Origin: Streptomyces gelaticus
Lineage (GTDB): Bacteria; Actinomycetota; Actinomycetes; Streptomycetales; Streptomycetaceae
Direction of reading: 5' to 3'
DNA: 64,000 bases
Assembly (NCBI RefSeq): GCF_014649535.1
Contig: NZ_BMTF01000003.1
Coordinates: 393,714-457,713, forward strand
Shown piece after piece: positions 25,555-32,594 of the stretch. The first letter of the stretch is position 1. Every line of letters starts with the position of its first letter. The notes beneath the pieces are model-generated. The model had not been told where the DNA came from. It searched no databases and saw only the letters and a list, made by a program, of their open reading frames with translations. The position numbers were made by a program, and so were the translations under genes.

Positions 25555-26916
25555 ATGGACAAGCAGCAGGAATTCGTCCTCAGGACGCTTGAGGAGCGCG
25601 ACATCCGCTTCGTACGGCTGTGGTTCACCGATGTCCTCGGCTACCTCAAATCCGTCGCCGTCGCCCCCGCCGAGCTGGAACAGGCATTTGACGAGGGGAT
25701 CGGCTTCGACGGCTCGGCCATCGAGGGCTTCGCCCGGGTGTACGAATCCGACATGATCGCCAAGCCGGACCCGGGCACGTTCCAGATCCTGCCGTGGCGG
25801 GCGGAGGCCCCCGGCACGGCCCGGATGTTCTGCGACATCCTGATGCCCGACGGCTCGCCGTCCTTCGCCGACCCGCGCTACGTCCTCAAGCGCATCCTTG
25901 CCAAGACCTCCGACCTGGGCTTCACCTTCTACACCCACCCGGAGATCGAGTTCTTCCTGTTGAAGGACAAGCCGGTCGACGGCAGCCGCCCCACCCCCGC
26001 CGACAGCTCCGGCTACTTCGACCACACCCCGCAGAACGTCGGCATGGACTTCCGCCGCCAGGCGATCACCATGCTCGAGTCCATGGGCATCTCGGTCGAG
26101 TTCAGTCACCACGAGGGCGCTCCCGGCCAGCAGGAGATCGACCTGCGGTACGCGGACGCGCTCTCCACCGCCGACAACATCATGACCTTCCGCCTGGTGA
26201 TGAAGCAGGTCGCGCTGGAGCAGGGCGTGCAGGCGACGTTCATGCCGAAGCCGTTCTCCGAGTACCCCGGCTCGGGCATGCACACCCACCTCTCCCTCTT
26301 CGAGGGCGACCGCAACGCCTTCTACGAGTCGGGCGCCGAGTACCAGCTCTCCAAGGTCGGCCGCTCCTTCATCGCGGGCCTGCTCACCCACGCGGCCGAG
26401 ATCTCCGCCGTCACCAACCAGTGGGTCAACTCCTACAAGCGCATCTGGGGCGGCTCCTCCCGTGCCGCGGGCGCCGGCGGCGAGGCGCCCTCGTACATCT
26501 GCTGGGGCCACAACAACCGCTCCGCGCTGATCCGCGTCCCGATGTACAAGCCCGGCAAGACCGGCTCCGCCCGCGTGGAGGTCCGCTCCATCGACTCCGG
26601 CGCCAACCCCTACCTGACGTACGCGGTGCTCCTCGCCGCAGGCCTCAAGGGCATAGAGGAGGGCTACGAACTCCCGGCCGGCGCCGACGACGACGTCTGG
26701 GCGCTGTCCGACGCGGAGCGCCGCGCGATGGGCATCGAGCCGCTGCCGCAGAACCTGGGCGAGGCGATCGCGCTGATGGAGAAGAGCGAACTGGTCGCCG
26801 AGACGCTCGGTGAGCACGTCTTCGACTTCTTCCTGCGCAACAAGAAGCAGGAGTGGGAGGAGTACCGCTCCGAGGTCACCGCCTTCGAGCTGAAGGCGCT
26901 GCTGCCGGTGCTGTAG
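25555..26916 (+). CDS. glnA2: Glutamine synthetase-like enzyme GlnA2 (gamma-glutamylpolyamine synthetase)
   Basis: A 453-residue type I GS fold. Active-site residues are present: Glu130/132 in HPEIEFF, GQQEIDLRYADAL, the His in GSGMHTHLSLF, and Glu/Arg in VEVRSIDSGANPYLTY. Where true GlnA has the adenylylated tyrosine (DLYDL), this protein reads DDVWALSD with Trp382, so GlnE next door cannot modify it. Length, this substitution and context match S. coelicolor GlnA2, reported to glutamylate polyamines for their catabolism rather than to make glutamine. ATG 25555 follows AAGGA. A GC hairpin ends the gene. Confidence 0.92.
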   Translation: MDKQQEFVLRTLEERDIRFVRLWFTDVLGYLKSVAVAPAELEQAFDEGIGFDGSAIEGFARVYESDMIAKPDPGTFQILPWRAEAPGTARMFCDILMPDGSPSFADPRYVLKRILAKTSDLGFTFYTHPEIEFFLLKDKPVDGSRPTPADSSGYFDHTPQNVGMDFRRQAITMLESMGISVEFSHHEGAPGQQEIDLRYADALSTADNIMTFRLVMKQVALEQGVQATFMPKPFSEYPGSGMHTHLSLFEGDRNAFYESGAEYQLSKVGRSFIAGLLTHAAEISAVTNQWVNSYKRIWGGSSRAAGAGGEAPSYICWGHNNRSALIRVPMYKPGKTGSARVEVRSIDSGANPYLTYAVLLAAGLKGIEEGYELPAGADDDVWALSDAERRAMGIEPLPQNLGEAIALMEKSELVAETLGEHVFDFFLRNKKQEWEEYRSEVTAFELKALLPVL

Positions 26917-26941
26917 CCACTTCGCGACCACACGACCACGG

Positions 26942-26974
26942 TCCGGGCCGGAGGCGGAATGCCTCCGGCCCGGA
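26942..26974 (+). terminator. Terminator of glnA2
   Basis: Perfect 14-bp stem (26942-26955 with 26961-26974), loop GGAAT, 26 bases past the stop codon. Confidence 0.85.
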
Positions 26975-27237
26975 GTGCGTCCGGCCGCCGTGCGGTGTCG
27001 AACCGAGTGCCGAACAGGCCGCGGAACGAAGCCAGTTGGGGGACTGGTAGGAAAGTTTACTGTTCGCTAGCATTCCCGGCGGTGGCCTGGCGCGGTGTCC
27101 GTCGTGCGGGCATGACGCGCTCAGTGAGAGCTCTGGCCCGGCCACCAAGTCCCCGCCACCTGCCTGTACTCGGGGGTGCGGGGTCACATGTACCGATGCA
27201 CAGCTCTCGCCACCCCCACAAGGCCAGGAGTCCAGGG
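26975..27237 (+). promoter_or_regulatory. Promoter region of the phosphoesterase operon
   Basis: The 263 bases hold no gene. AGGAAAGTTTACT (27049-27061) is a near-palindrome of a type I recall upstream of Streptomyces secreted-enzyme genes, and a TAGCAT -10-like hexamer follows at 27068-27073. The long leader to ATG 27238 has no obvious hairpin. Confidence 0.4.
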
Positions 27238-28581
27238 ATGCATCCGAACGGCTCAGCTTTGCTCCTCACGCCCACGCGGCGCCGTACGGTGGGCGTGGTC
27301 GTCGCCGCCGTACTGGTCCTCATCGGCGGCCTGTTGCTCGCCTACCCCGAACGGGCCGCCGCCGCCGACCCCCTCATCTCGCGCGGCAGGGCCGCCACCT
27401 CCTCCTCCGACGAAGGCTCCGGCCTCGGACCGCAGAACGCCTTCGACGGCGACCCGGCCACCCGCTGGGCGAGCGCCGAGGGCAAGGACCCGCAGTGGCT
27501 GAGCGTCGACCTCGGCGCCCGTGCCGAGGTCACACGGGTCAAGCTGAGCTGGGAGGACGCGTACGCCAAGGCGTACCGGATCGAGATCTCCGCCGACGGC
27601 ACCAACTGGACCCGGCTCGCCGAGGAGACGGCCGGGAACGGCGGCACCGACGACTGGGCCTCCCTCTCCGGCAAGGGCCGCCACCTGCGCGTGTACGGCA
27701 CCGCGCGCGGCACCGCCTACGGCTACTCGCTCCACGAGGTGGAGGTGTACGGCACCCCAGGCAGCGAGCCCCCGCAGACCGGCGCGTTCACCGTGGTCGC
27801 CGCCGGTGACATCGCCGCCCAGTGCACCGCCTCCGACAGCGACTGCGCCCACCCCAGGACCGCGACGCTGGCCCAGAAGATCAACCCGAAGTTCTATCTG
27901 ACAATGGGCGACAACCAGTACGACGACGCCCGGATCGCCGACTTCCGCGCCTACTACGACAAGACCTGGGGCGCCTTCAAGGACAAGACGCGTCCGGTGC
28001 CCGGCAACCACGAGACGTACGACCCGGCCGGGGCGCTGGCGGGCTACAAGGCGTACTTCGGCGCCATCGCCTACCCCCAGGGCAAGACCTACTACAGCTA
28101 CGACGAGGGCAACTGGCACTTCATCGCCCTCGACTCCAACTCCTTCGACAAGAGCGCGCAGACCGACTGGCTCAAGGCCGACCTCGCCAAGAACAGCAAG
28201 GCGTGCATCGCCGCCTACTGGCACCACCCGCTGTACTCCTCGGGCGGGCACGGCAACGACCCGGTCAGCAGGCCCATCTGGAAGATCCTCTACGGGGCCA
28301 AGGCCGACCTCGTGCTCAACGGGCACGACCACCACTACGAGCGGTTCGCCCCGCAGAACCCCGACGGGAAGGCCGTCGCCGACGGGATCACCGAGATCGT
28401 CGGCGGGATGGGCGGCGCCGAGCCCTACCCCATCGAGGAGGTCCAGCCCAACAGTCAGAAGCGGATCAGCGGTGAATACGGCGTCCTGAAGATGGACTTC
28501 ACCGACTCCGGCTACAGCTGGAACTACGTCGGCACCGACGGTGAGACCAAGGACACCAGCCCGAAGTACACCTGCCACTGA
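27238..28581 (+). CDS. Secreted metallophosphoesterase with discoidin (F5/8C) domain
   Basis: A 447-residue exported protein. A long signal peptide ends near AAAADP (about 43). Residues about 45-165 are an F5/8 type C carbohydrate-binding module (NAFDGDPATRWAS, WLSVDLG, YGYSLHEVEVYG). The calcineurin-like phosphoesterase follows with its metal motifs: AAGDIA, MGDNQYDD, PGNHETY, YWHHPLY and NGHDHHYERF. It probably removes phosphate from an organic ester outside the cell while bound to a glycan surface. ATG 27238 has AGGAG at seven bases. Its stop overlaps the start of an MFS gene. Confidence 0.9.
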   Translation: MHPNGSALLLTPTRRRTVGVVVAAVLVLIGGLLLAYPERAAAADPLISRGRAATSSSDEGSGLGPQNAFDGDPATRWASAEGKDPQWLSVDLGARAEVTRVKLSWEDAYAKAYRIEISADGTNWTRLAEETAGNGGTDDWASLSGKGRHLRVYGTARGTAYGYSLHEVEVYGTPGSEPPQTGAFTVVAAGDIAAQCTASDSDCAHPRTATLAQKINPKFYLTMGDNQYDDARIADFRAYYDKTWGAFKDKTRPVPGNHETYDPAGALAGYKAYFGAIAYPQGKTYYSYDEGNWHFIALDSNSFDKSAQTDWLKADLAKNSKACIAAYWHHPLYSSGGHGNDPVSRPIWKILYGAKADLVLNGHDHHYERFAPQNPDGKAVADGITEIVGGMGGAEPYPIEEVQPNSQKRISGEYGVLKMDFTDSGYSWNYVGTDGETKDTSPKYTCH

Positions 28582-29882
28582 TGTACCTGGCGACCACAGG
28601 CCGCCGGGACACGCCGGCCCCGCCCCGCACCGGCGGGGCGGGCCGGCGGGTCCCCGGCACCGTCCTCGCACTCGGCACGGTCAGCCTCGTCACCGACATC
28701 TCCTCCGAGATGGTCACCGCGGTGCTGCCGCTCTACCTGGTCCTCGGACTCGGTCTCTCACCCCTCCAATTCGGTTTCCTGGACGGCCTGTTCAACGGCG
28801 CCGCCGCCGTCGTACGGCTGCTCGGCGGGTACGCCGCCGACCGCGGCCGCAGCCACAAACGAGTCGCCGGGCTCGGCTACGCCCTCTCCGCGCTCTCCCG
28901 GATCGGCCTGCTGCTCGCGGGCGGCGCCACCGCCGGGATCGCTGCCGCCCTCGCCACCGACCGGGTCGGCAAGGGCATCCGTACGGCACCCCGCGACGCC
29001 CTGATCACCCTCAGCAGTCCGCCCGGGGTGCTCGGCCGCTCCTTCGGAGTGCACCGGGCGATGGACACCACGGGCGCCCTGCTCGGCCCGCTCGCCGCCT
29101 TCGCCCTGCTCTGGGCGACCGCCGACGCCTACGACACGGTGTTCGTCGTCAGCTTCTGCGTCGGCCTGCTCGGGGTGCTGCTCCTCGTCCTGTACGTTCC
29201 CGGGCACGGGCCGGCCCCCGCGCCCCCGGCTCCGGCGCCCCGCAGACGCAAGCCGTTCACGGCCCTGCGCGACCCCGCCTTCCGGCGGATCCTCGCCGCG
29301 GCCTCCCTGCTCGGTGCCGCCACTGTCGGCGACGCCTTCGTCTACCTCCTGCTCCAGCGCAGGCTCGACCTCCCCGTCAGCTGGTTCCCGCTGCTGCCGC
29401 TCGGCGCCGCCGCCTGCTACCTGCTGCTGGCCGTCCCGGCGGGCCGGATCGCCGACCGGGTCGGCCGGCGGCTGCCGTTCCTGTACGGACACCTCGCCCT
29501 GCTCGGCGTGTACGCCACGCTGCTCGCCCCCGCAGGCGGACCGGCCCCGCTGCTCCTGGTGCCCGTCCTCGCGTTGCTCGGCGTCTTCTACGCCACCACC
29601 GACGGCGTGCTGATGGCCCTCGCCGGACCCGTACTGCCCGCCGACGGCCGGGCGGGCGGACTCGCCGTGCTCCAGACCGGCCAGGCGCTGGCCCGGATGC
29701 TCGCCGCGGCGGGCTTCGGCGCGGCCTGGACCCTGTGGGGGCCCGGCCCCGCGCTGTGGGCGGCGGTCTCGGTCCTGCTTCTCGCCCTCGCGGGCGGCTG
29801 GGCGCTGCTGCCGCGCGACCCGTCGGGCGCCCCCGCTCCCGAAGAGCCGGGAGCCCAGATCCCCGAAAGGCGGACCGCATGA
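28581..29882 (+). CDS. MFS transporter coupled to the phosphoesterase
   Basis: A 433-residue, 12-helix transporter. The first block, VSLVTDISSEMVTAVLPLYL, and motif A LLGGYAADRGRSHKRVAG, then TDRVGKGIRTAPRDALITLS, mark a conserved actinobacterial MFS subgroup related to MFS proteins annotated as drug or sugar-phosphate carriers. The start shares one base with the previous stop (TGATG), so translation is coupled. A role in importing the product freed by the phosphoesterase, or in exporting a partner compound, is inference. Confidence 0.85.
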   Translation: MYLATTGRRDTPAPPRTGGAGRRVPGTVLALGTVSLVTDISSEMVTAVLPLYLVLGLGLSPLQFGFLDGLFNGAAAVVRLLGGYAADRGRSHKRVAGLGYALSALSRIGLLLAGGATAGIAAALATDRVGKGIRTAPRDALITLSSPPGVLGRSFGVHRAMDTTGALLGPLAAFALLWATADAYDTVFVVSFCVGLLGVLLLVLYVPGHGPAPAPPAPAPRRRKPFTALRDPAFRRILAAASLLGAATVGDAFVYLLLQRRLDLPVSWFPLLPLGAAACYLLLAVPAGRIADRVGRRLPFLYGHLALLGVYATLLAPAGGPAPLLLVPVLALLGVFYATTDGVLMALAGPVLPADGRAGGLAVLQTGQALARMLAAAGFGAAWTLWGPGPALWAAVSVLLLALAGGWALLPRDPSGAPAPEEPGAQIPERRTA

Positions 29883-30937
29883 GTGCCAGGATTCCCGGAA
29901 CCGCGAACCCGCTGGGCCCCCGGGCCCGGATCGCCGTCGTGGTGGCCGCGGTGCTGCTCCTCGCGGGCGGTTCCGTCGGGTACGTGATGCACGCGCAGCA
30001 GCGGACGAAGGGGGAACGGACCGAGGCCGACGCCTCGTTCGCCCTCACCGGACCCGCGCTGTACTTCCGCGACACGGCCAGCGGACGCGTCGCCCGCCGG
30101 CCGCTGGCCGGCGCCGCTCCCCAAGTCCGTACCACGGGCGCGCGTGCCGCCCGGGCCCGTACCACCGGCGGGCCCGCCTGCGACCGGTTCTACGCCTCCG
30201 AGGAAGGCGCGCTCTGCCTGCGCGCCAGGCCCGGGGTGCTGCCCAGGACGTACGCGATCGTCCTCGACCGGCAGTTGCGCGAGAAACGCCGGATCACCGT
30301 GCCGGGCCTTCCCAACCGCGCCCGGGTCTCCGCCTCCGGACGGATGCTGTCCTGGACGGTGTTCGCGACCGGCGACTCGTACGCCACCACCGCCTTCTCC
30401 ACCCGCACCGCCATCCTCGATCTGCGCACCGGCTACCTCATCAAGTCCATCGAGAACATCCAGCTCACCATCGACGGCGCCCGCTACCACGCCCCCGACG
30501 TCAACTACTGGGGCGTGACCTTCGCCCGCGACGACAACCGCTTCTACGCGACGGTCTCCACCAAGGGCCGCACCTACCTCGTCGAGGGGAACATGCGGGA
30601 CTGGACGGCGAAGGCGTTGCGACAGAACGTCGAGTGCCCCTCCCTCTCGCCCGACAACACCCGGCTCGCCTTCAAGAAGAAGGTCTCCGACGACGCGGCG
30701 GCGCCCTGGCGGCTGTACGTCCTCGACCTGCGCACCATGCGCGAGACCCCGCTCGCGGAGCAGCGCAGCGTCGACGACCAGGCGGCCTGGCTGGACGACG
30801 ACACGCTCGCCTACGGGCTGCCGGGCGCCTCGGGCCGGGGGAGCGACGTCTGGACCGTCCCGGCGGACGGGACGGGGACGCCCCGCGTGGCCGTGGAGGG
30901 AGGGTCGTCACCGGTGGCGGTGGGGACCGCGCGCTGA
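29879..30937 (+). CDS. TolB-like beta-propeller protein, membrane-anchored
   Basis: A 352-residue protein with one N-terminal helix (about 16-37) and an external domain of WD40/PD40-like repeats: ECPSLSPDNTRLAFKKKV, WRLYVLDLRTMRETPLAE, DQAAWLDDDTLAYGLPG and SDVWTVPADGTGTPR. Two Cys (GGPACDRFY and EGALCLRAR) could form a disulphide. The ATG overlaps the MFS stop in ATGA, making it the third gene of a coupled operon. Likely a periplasmic-type scaffold; partner unknown. Confidence 0.85.
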   Translation: MSARIPGTANPLGPRARIAVVVAAVLLLAGGSVGYVMHAQQRTKGERTEADASFALTGPALYFRDTASGRVARRPLAGAAPQVRTTGARAARARTTGGPACDRFYASEEGALCLRARPGVLPRTYAIVLDRQLREKRRITVPGLPNRARVSASGRMLSWTVFATGDSYATTAFSTRTAILDLRTGYLIKSIENIQLTIDGARYHAPDVNYWGVTFARDDNRFYATVSTKGRTYLVEGNMRDWTAKALRQNVECPSLSPDNTRLAFKKKVSDDAAAPWRLYVLDLRTMRETPLAEQRSVDDQAAWLDDDTLAYGLPGASGRGSDVWTVPADGTGTPRVAVEGGSSPVAVGTAR

Positions 30938-30976
30938 GCGCGGCGGCCGGGGCCGGGGCCCGTCCGGCGACTGGTG

Positions 30977-31083
30977 TAGTGTGACGCATCCCCGTACGGG
31001 GACCGACCGAGGAGGTGAGACCCATTACCGCTGTATCAGGCTGGGTGCTCGTCCCTCGTGACCGCGTGGTCGACCCGACATAG
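30977..31083 (+). promoter_or_regulatory. Leader of the methyltransferase gene with a candidate ATT-started peptide
   Basis: TAGTGT (30977-30982) fits a -10. Downstream, AGGAGGTGA (31010-31018), a perfect 16S complement, stands eight bases before ATT (31024). From there 19 codons run to TAG (31081-31083), encoding TAVSGWVLVPRDRVVDPT after the first residue. GTG 31015 is in frame but touches the ribosome site. Small hairpins (CCCCGTACGGGG; GACCC/GGGTC at the stop; GGAGC/GCTCC around the methyltransferase ribosome site) suggest attenuation. Confidence 0.45.
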
Positions 31084-31133
31084 GGTCTGTGCGGCTGCGG
31101 AGCGCCCATCGGCTTCTCCGAAAGGCTCCGCTC

Positions 31134-31955
31134 ATGTCGCTTCCCACCACACCGTTCTCCGTCTCCACCGTGGTCACCACCCTCCGCGCCGCCGGCTGCG
31201 TATTCGCCGAGGACGAGGCGGAGTTGATCGTCTCCACGGCCACCGGCCCCGCCGAGGCCGCCGCCATGGTCGAACGGCGGGTCGCCGGCCTCCCCCTGGA
31301 ACACGTCCTCGGCTGGGCCGAGTTCGGCGGTCTGCGGATCGCCGTCGGCCCCGGCGTCTTCGTACCCCGCCGCCGCACCGAGTTCCTGGTCCGGCAGGCC
31401 GCCGCCCTCGCCGGGCCCGGAGCGGTCGTCGTCGACCTCTGCTGCGGATCGGGAGCCCTCGGCGCCGCGCTCGCCGCAGGACTGGGCCGGGTCGAACTGC
31501 ACGCCGCGGACGTCGAACCCGCCGCCGTGCGGTACGCCCGCCGCAACATCGGCGGGGCGGGCGAGGTGTACGAGGGCGACCTCTTCGGGCCGCTGCCCGG
31601 ATCGCTGCGCGGCCGGGTGGGGATCCTGCTCGCCAATGTGCCGTACGTACCCACCGACGACGTCGAGCTGCTCCCCCCGGAGGCCCGTATCCATGAGCCG
31701 CGGGTGGCGCTCGACGGCGGCCCGGACGGCCTCGACGTCCTGCGGCGGGTCACCGCCGAGGCCCCGCGATGGCTGGCACCGGGCGGGCATCTGCTGGTCG
31801 AGACGAGCGAACGGCAGGCGGCACGGGCCGAGGAGACCGTCGCCCGCAGCGGCCTTATCCCGCGCGTGGTCCGCTCCGAGGAGCTGTACGCGACCGTCGT
31901 CATCGCGACCAGACCCGGCCCGGACGCCCCCCGTGGGGGCGACACGATCAGCTGA
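31134..31955 (+). CDS. HemK/PrmC-like protein N5-glutamine methyltransferase
   Basis: A 273-residue SAM-dependent enzyme. The N-terminal helical part carries LPLEHVLGWAEFGGL; the SAM loop is VVDLCCGSGALGAAL; the catalytic motif reads NVPYVP instead of the NPPY of PrmC. This Val variant, with PPEARIHEPRVALDGG after it, marks a separate actinobacterial subfamily annotated as putative protein N5-glutamine methyltransferase; its target (release factor or ribosomal protein) is not known. ATG 31134 follows AAAGG. The upstream leader looks regulatory. The last eight bases overlap the convergent PPOX gene. Confidence 0.88.
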   Translation: MSLPTTPFSVSTVVTTLRAAGCVFAEDEAELIVSTATGPAEAAAMVERRVAGLPLEHVLGWAEFGGLRIAVGPGVFVPRRRTEFLVRQAAALAGPGAVVVDLCCGSGALGAALAAGLGRVELHAADVEPAAVRYARRNIGGAGEVYEGDLFGPLPGSLRGRVGILLANVPYVPTDDVELLPPEARIHEPRVALDGGPDGLDVLRRVTAEAPRWLAPGGHLLVETSERQAARAEETVARSGLIPRVVRSEELYATVVIATRPGPDAPRGGDTIS

Positions 31956-32460
31956 ACCGCCACCGCGTCTGGCTGAAGCGGGCGCCCTTGCCGAAGCCGA
32001 AGGCCTTGCGGGGGCGCACCTGGAACACCAGTGCCGAGTGCCCGGCGTTCACGAAGGTGCCGGCCCGGACGTCGAAGTGCCACTCCGGGCCGTACTTCGC
32101 CTCCCAGGCCGTGGCCAGCAGGCTCAGCCGGCGGTCGTCCGTCACCCGTTCCGCCCGGCCCTCGACCACCACGTCGAGCCCCTCCGACATGGTGTTGCTG
32201 CCGGTCGTCAGCACCACCTCGGGGTTGGCGGCCAGGTTCCGGGCCTTGCGCTCCTCGGCGCCGGTGGCGAAGTGCAGCGCGCTGTCCGCCCACACCCCGA
32301 TCAGCGGAGTGACGTGCGGGCGGCCGTCCGGGCGGACCGTGGACAGCCAGTACAGCTCCGCCCTGGTCAGCAGGTCCCTCGCCGTCGACCACGGGCAGGC
32401 CGTCGCGTGCTTGTCGCTGTAGTCGCCGGCCAGCTCGGCGTAGGGTTCGAATCCTGACAT
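31948..32460 (-). CDS. Pyridoxamine 5'-phosphate oxidase-family (flavin/F420-binding) protein
   Basis: A 170-residue split beta-barrel protein: YWLSTVRPDGRPHVTPLIGVW, LHFATGAEERKARNLAANP and LDVVVEGRAERVTDD follow the PPOX/FDOR pattern for binding FMN or F420 at a dimer interface. Actinobacterial members reduce diverse substrates with F420H2, which fits the F420:NADP reductase elsewhere in the window, but cofactor choice cannot be read from the sequence. ATG 32460 has GGGAGG at seven bases. It overlaps the convergent methyltransferase by eight bases. Confidence 0.85.
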   Translation of the reverse strand: MSGFEPYAELAGDYSDKHATACPWSTARDLLTRAELYWLSTVRPDGRPHVTPLIGVWADSALHFATGAEERKARNLAANPEVVLTTGSNTMSEGLDVVVEGRAERVTDDRRLSLLATAWEAKYGPEWHFDVRAGTFVNAGHSALVFQVRPRKAFGFGKGARFSQTRWRFS

Positions 32461-32544
32461 GCGGGCCTCCCGGTCTGCTCCTGGAAGAGATCGTGCCCGC
32501 GAAGTGCGGACCGCGCACCCGCGCCGGATTTCCCGGAGCGGGGC

Positions 32545-32550
32545 TAGGCT
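32545..32550 (+). promoter_or_regulatory. Probable -10 element of glnE (TAGGCT)
   Basis: TAGGCT fits TAnnnT and stands 44 bases before the glnE ATG. No convincing -35 and no clear GlnR-type box were found beside it. Confidence 0.45.
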
Positions 32551-32594
32551 CGGAACGCTGGATGGTGTGTGAGCGGCGAGCGGGAGAGCACGGA

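Noticed and set aside
27055..27071. PhoP (PHO) box before the phosphoesterase operon
   Set aside because: GTTTACT and GTTCGCT are adjacent with seven-base spacing; PHO boxes use 11-base repeats of GTTCACC.
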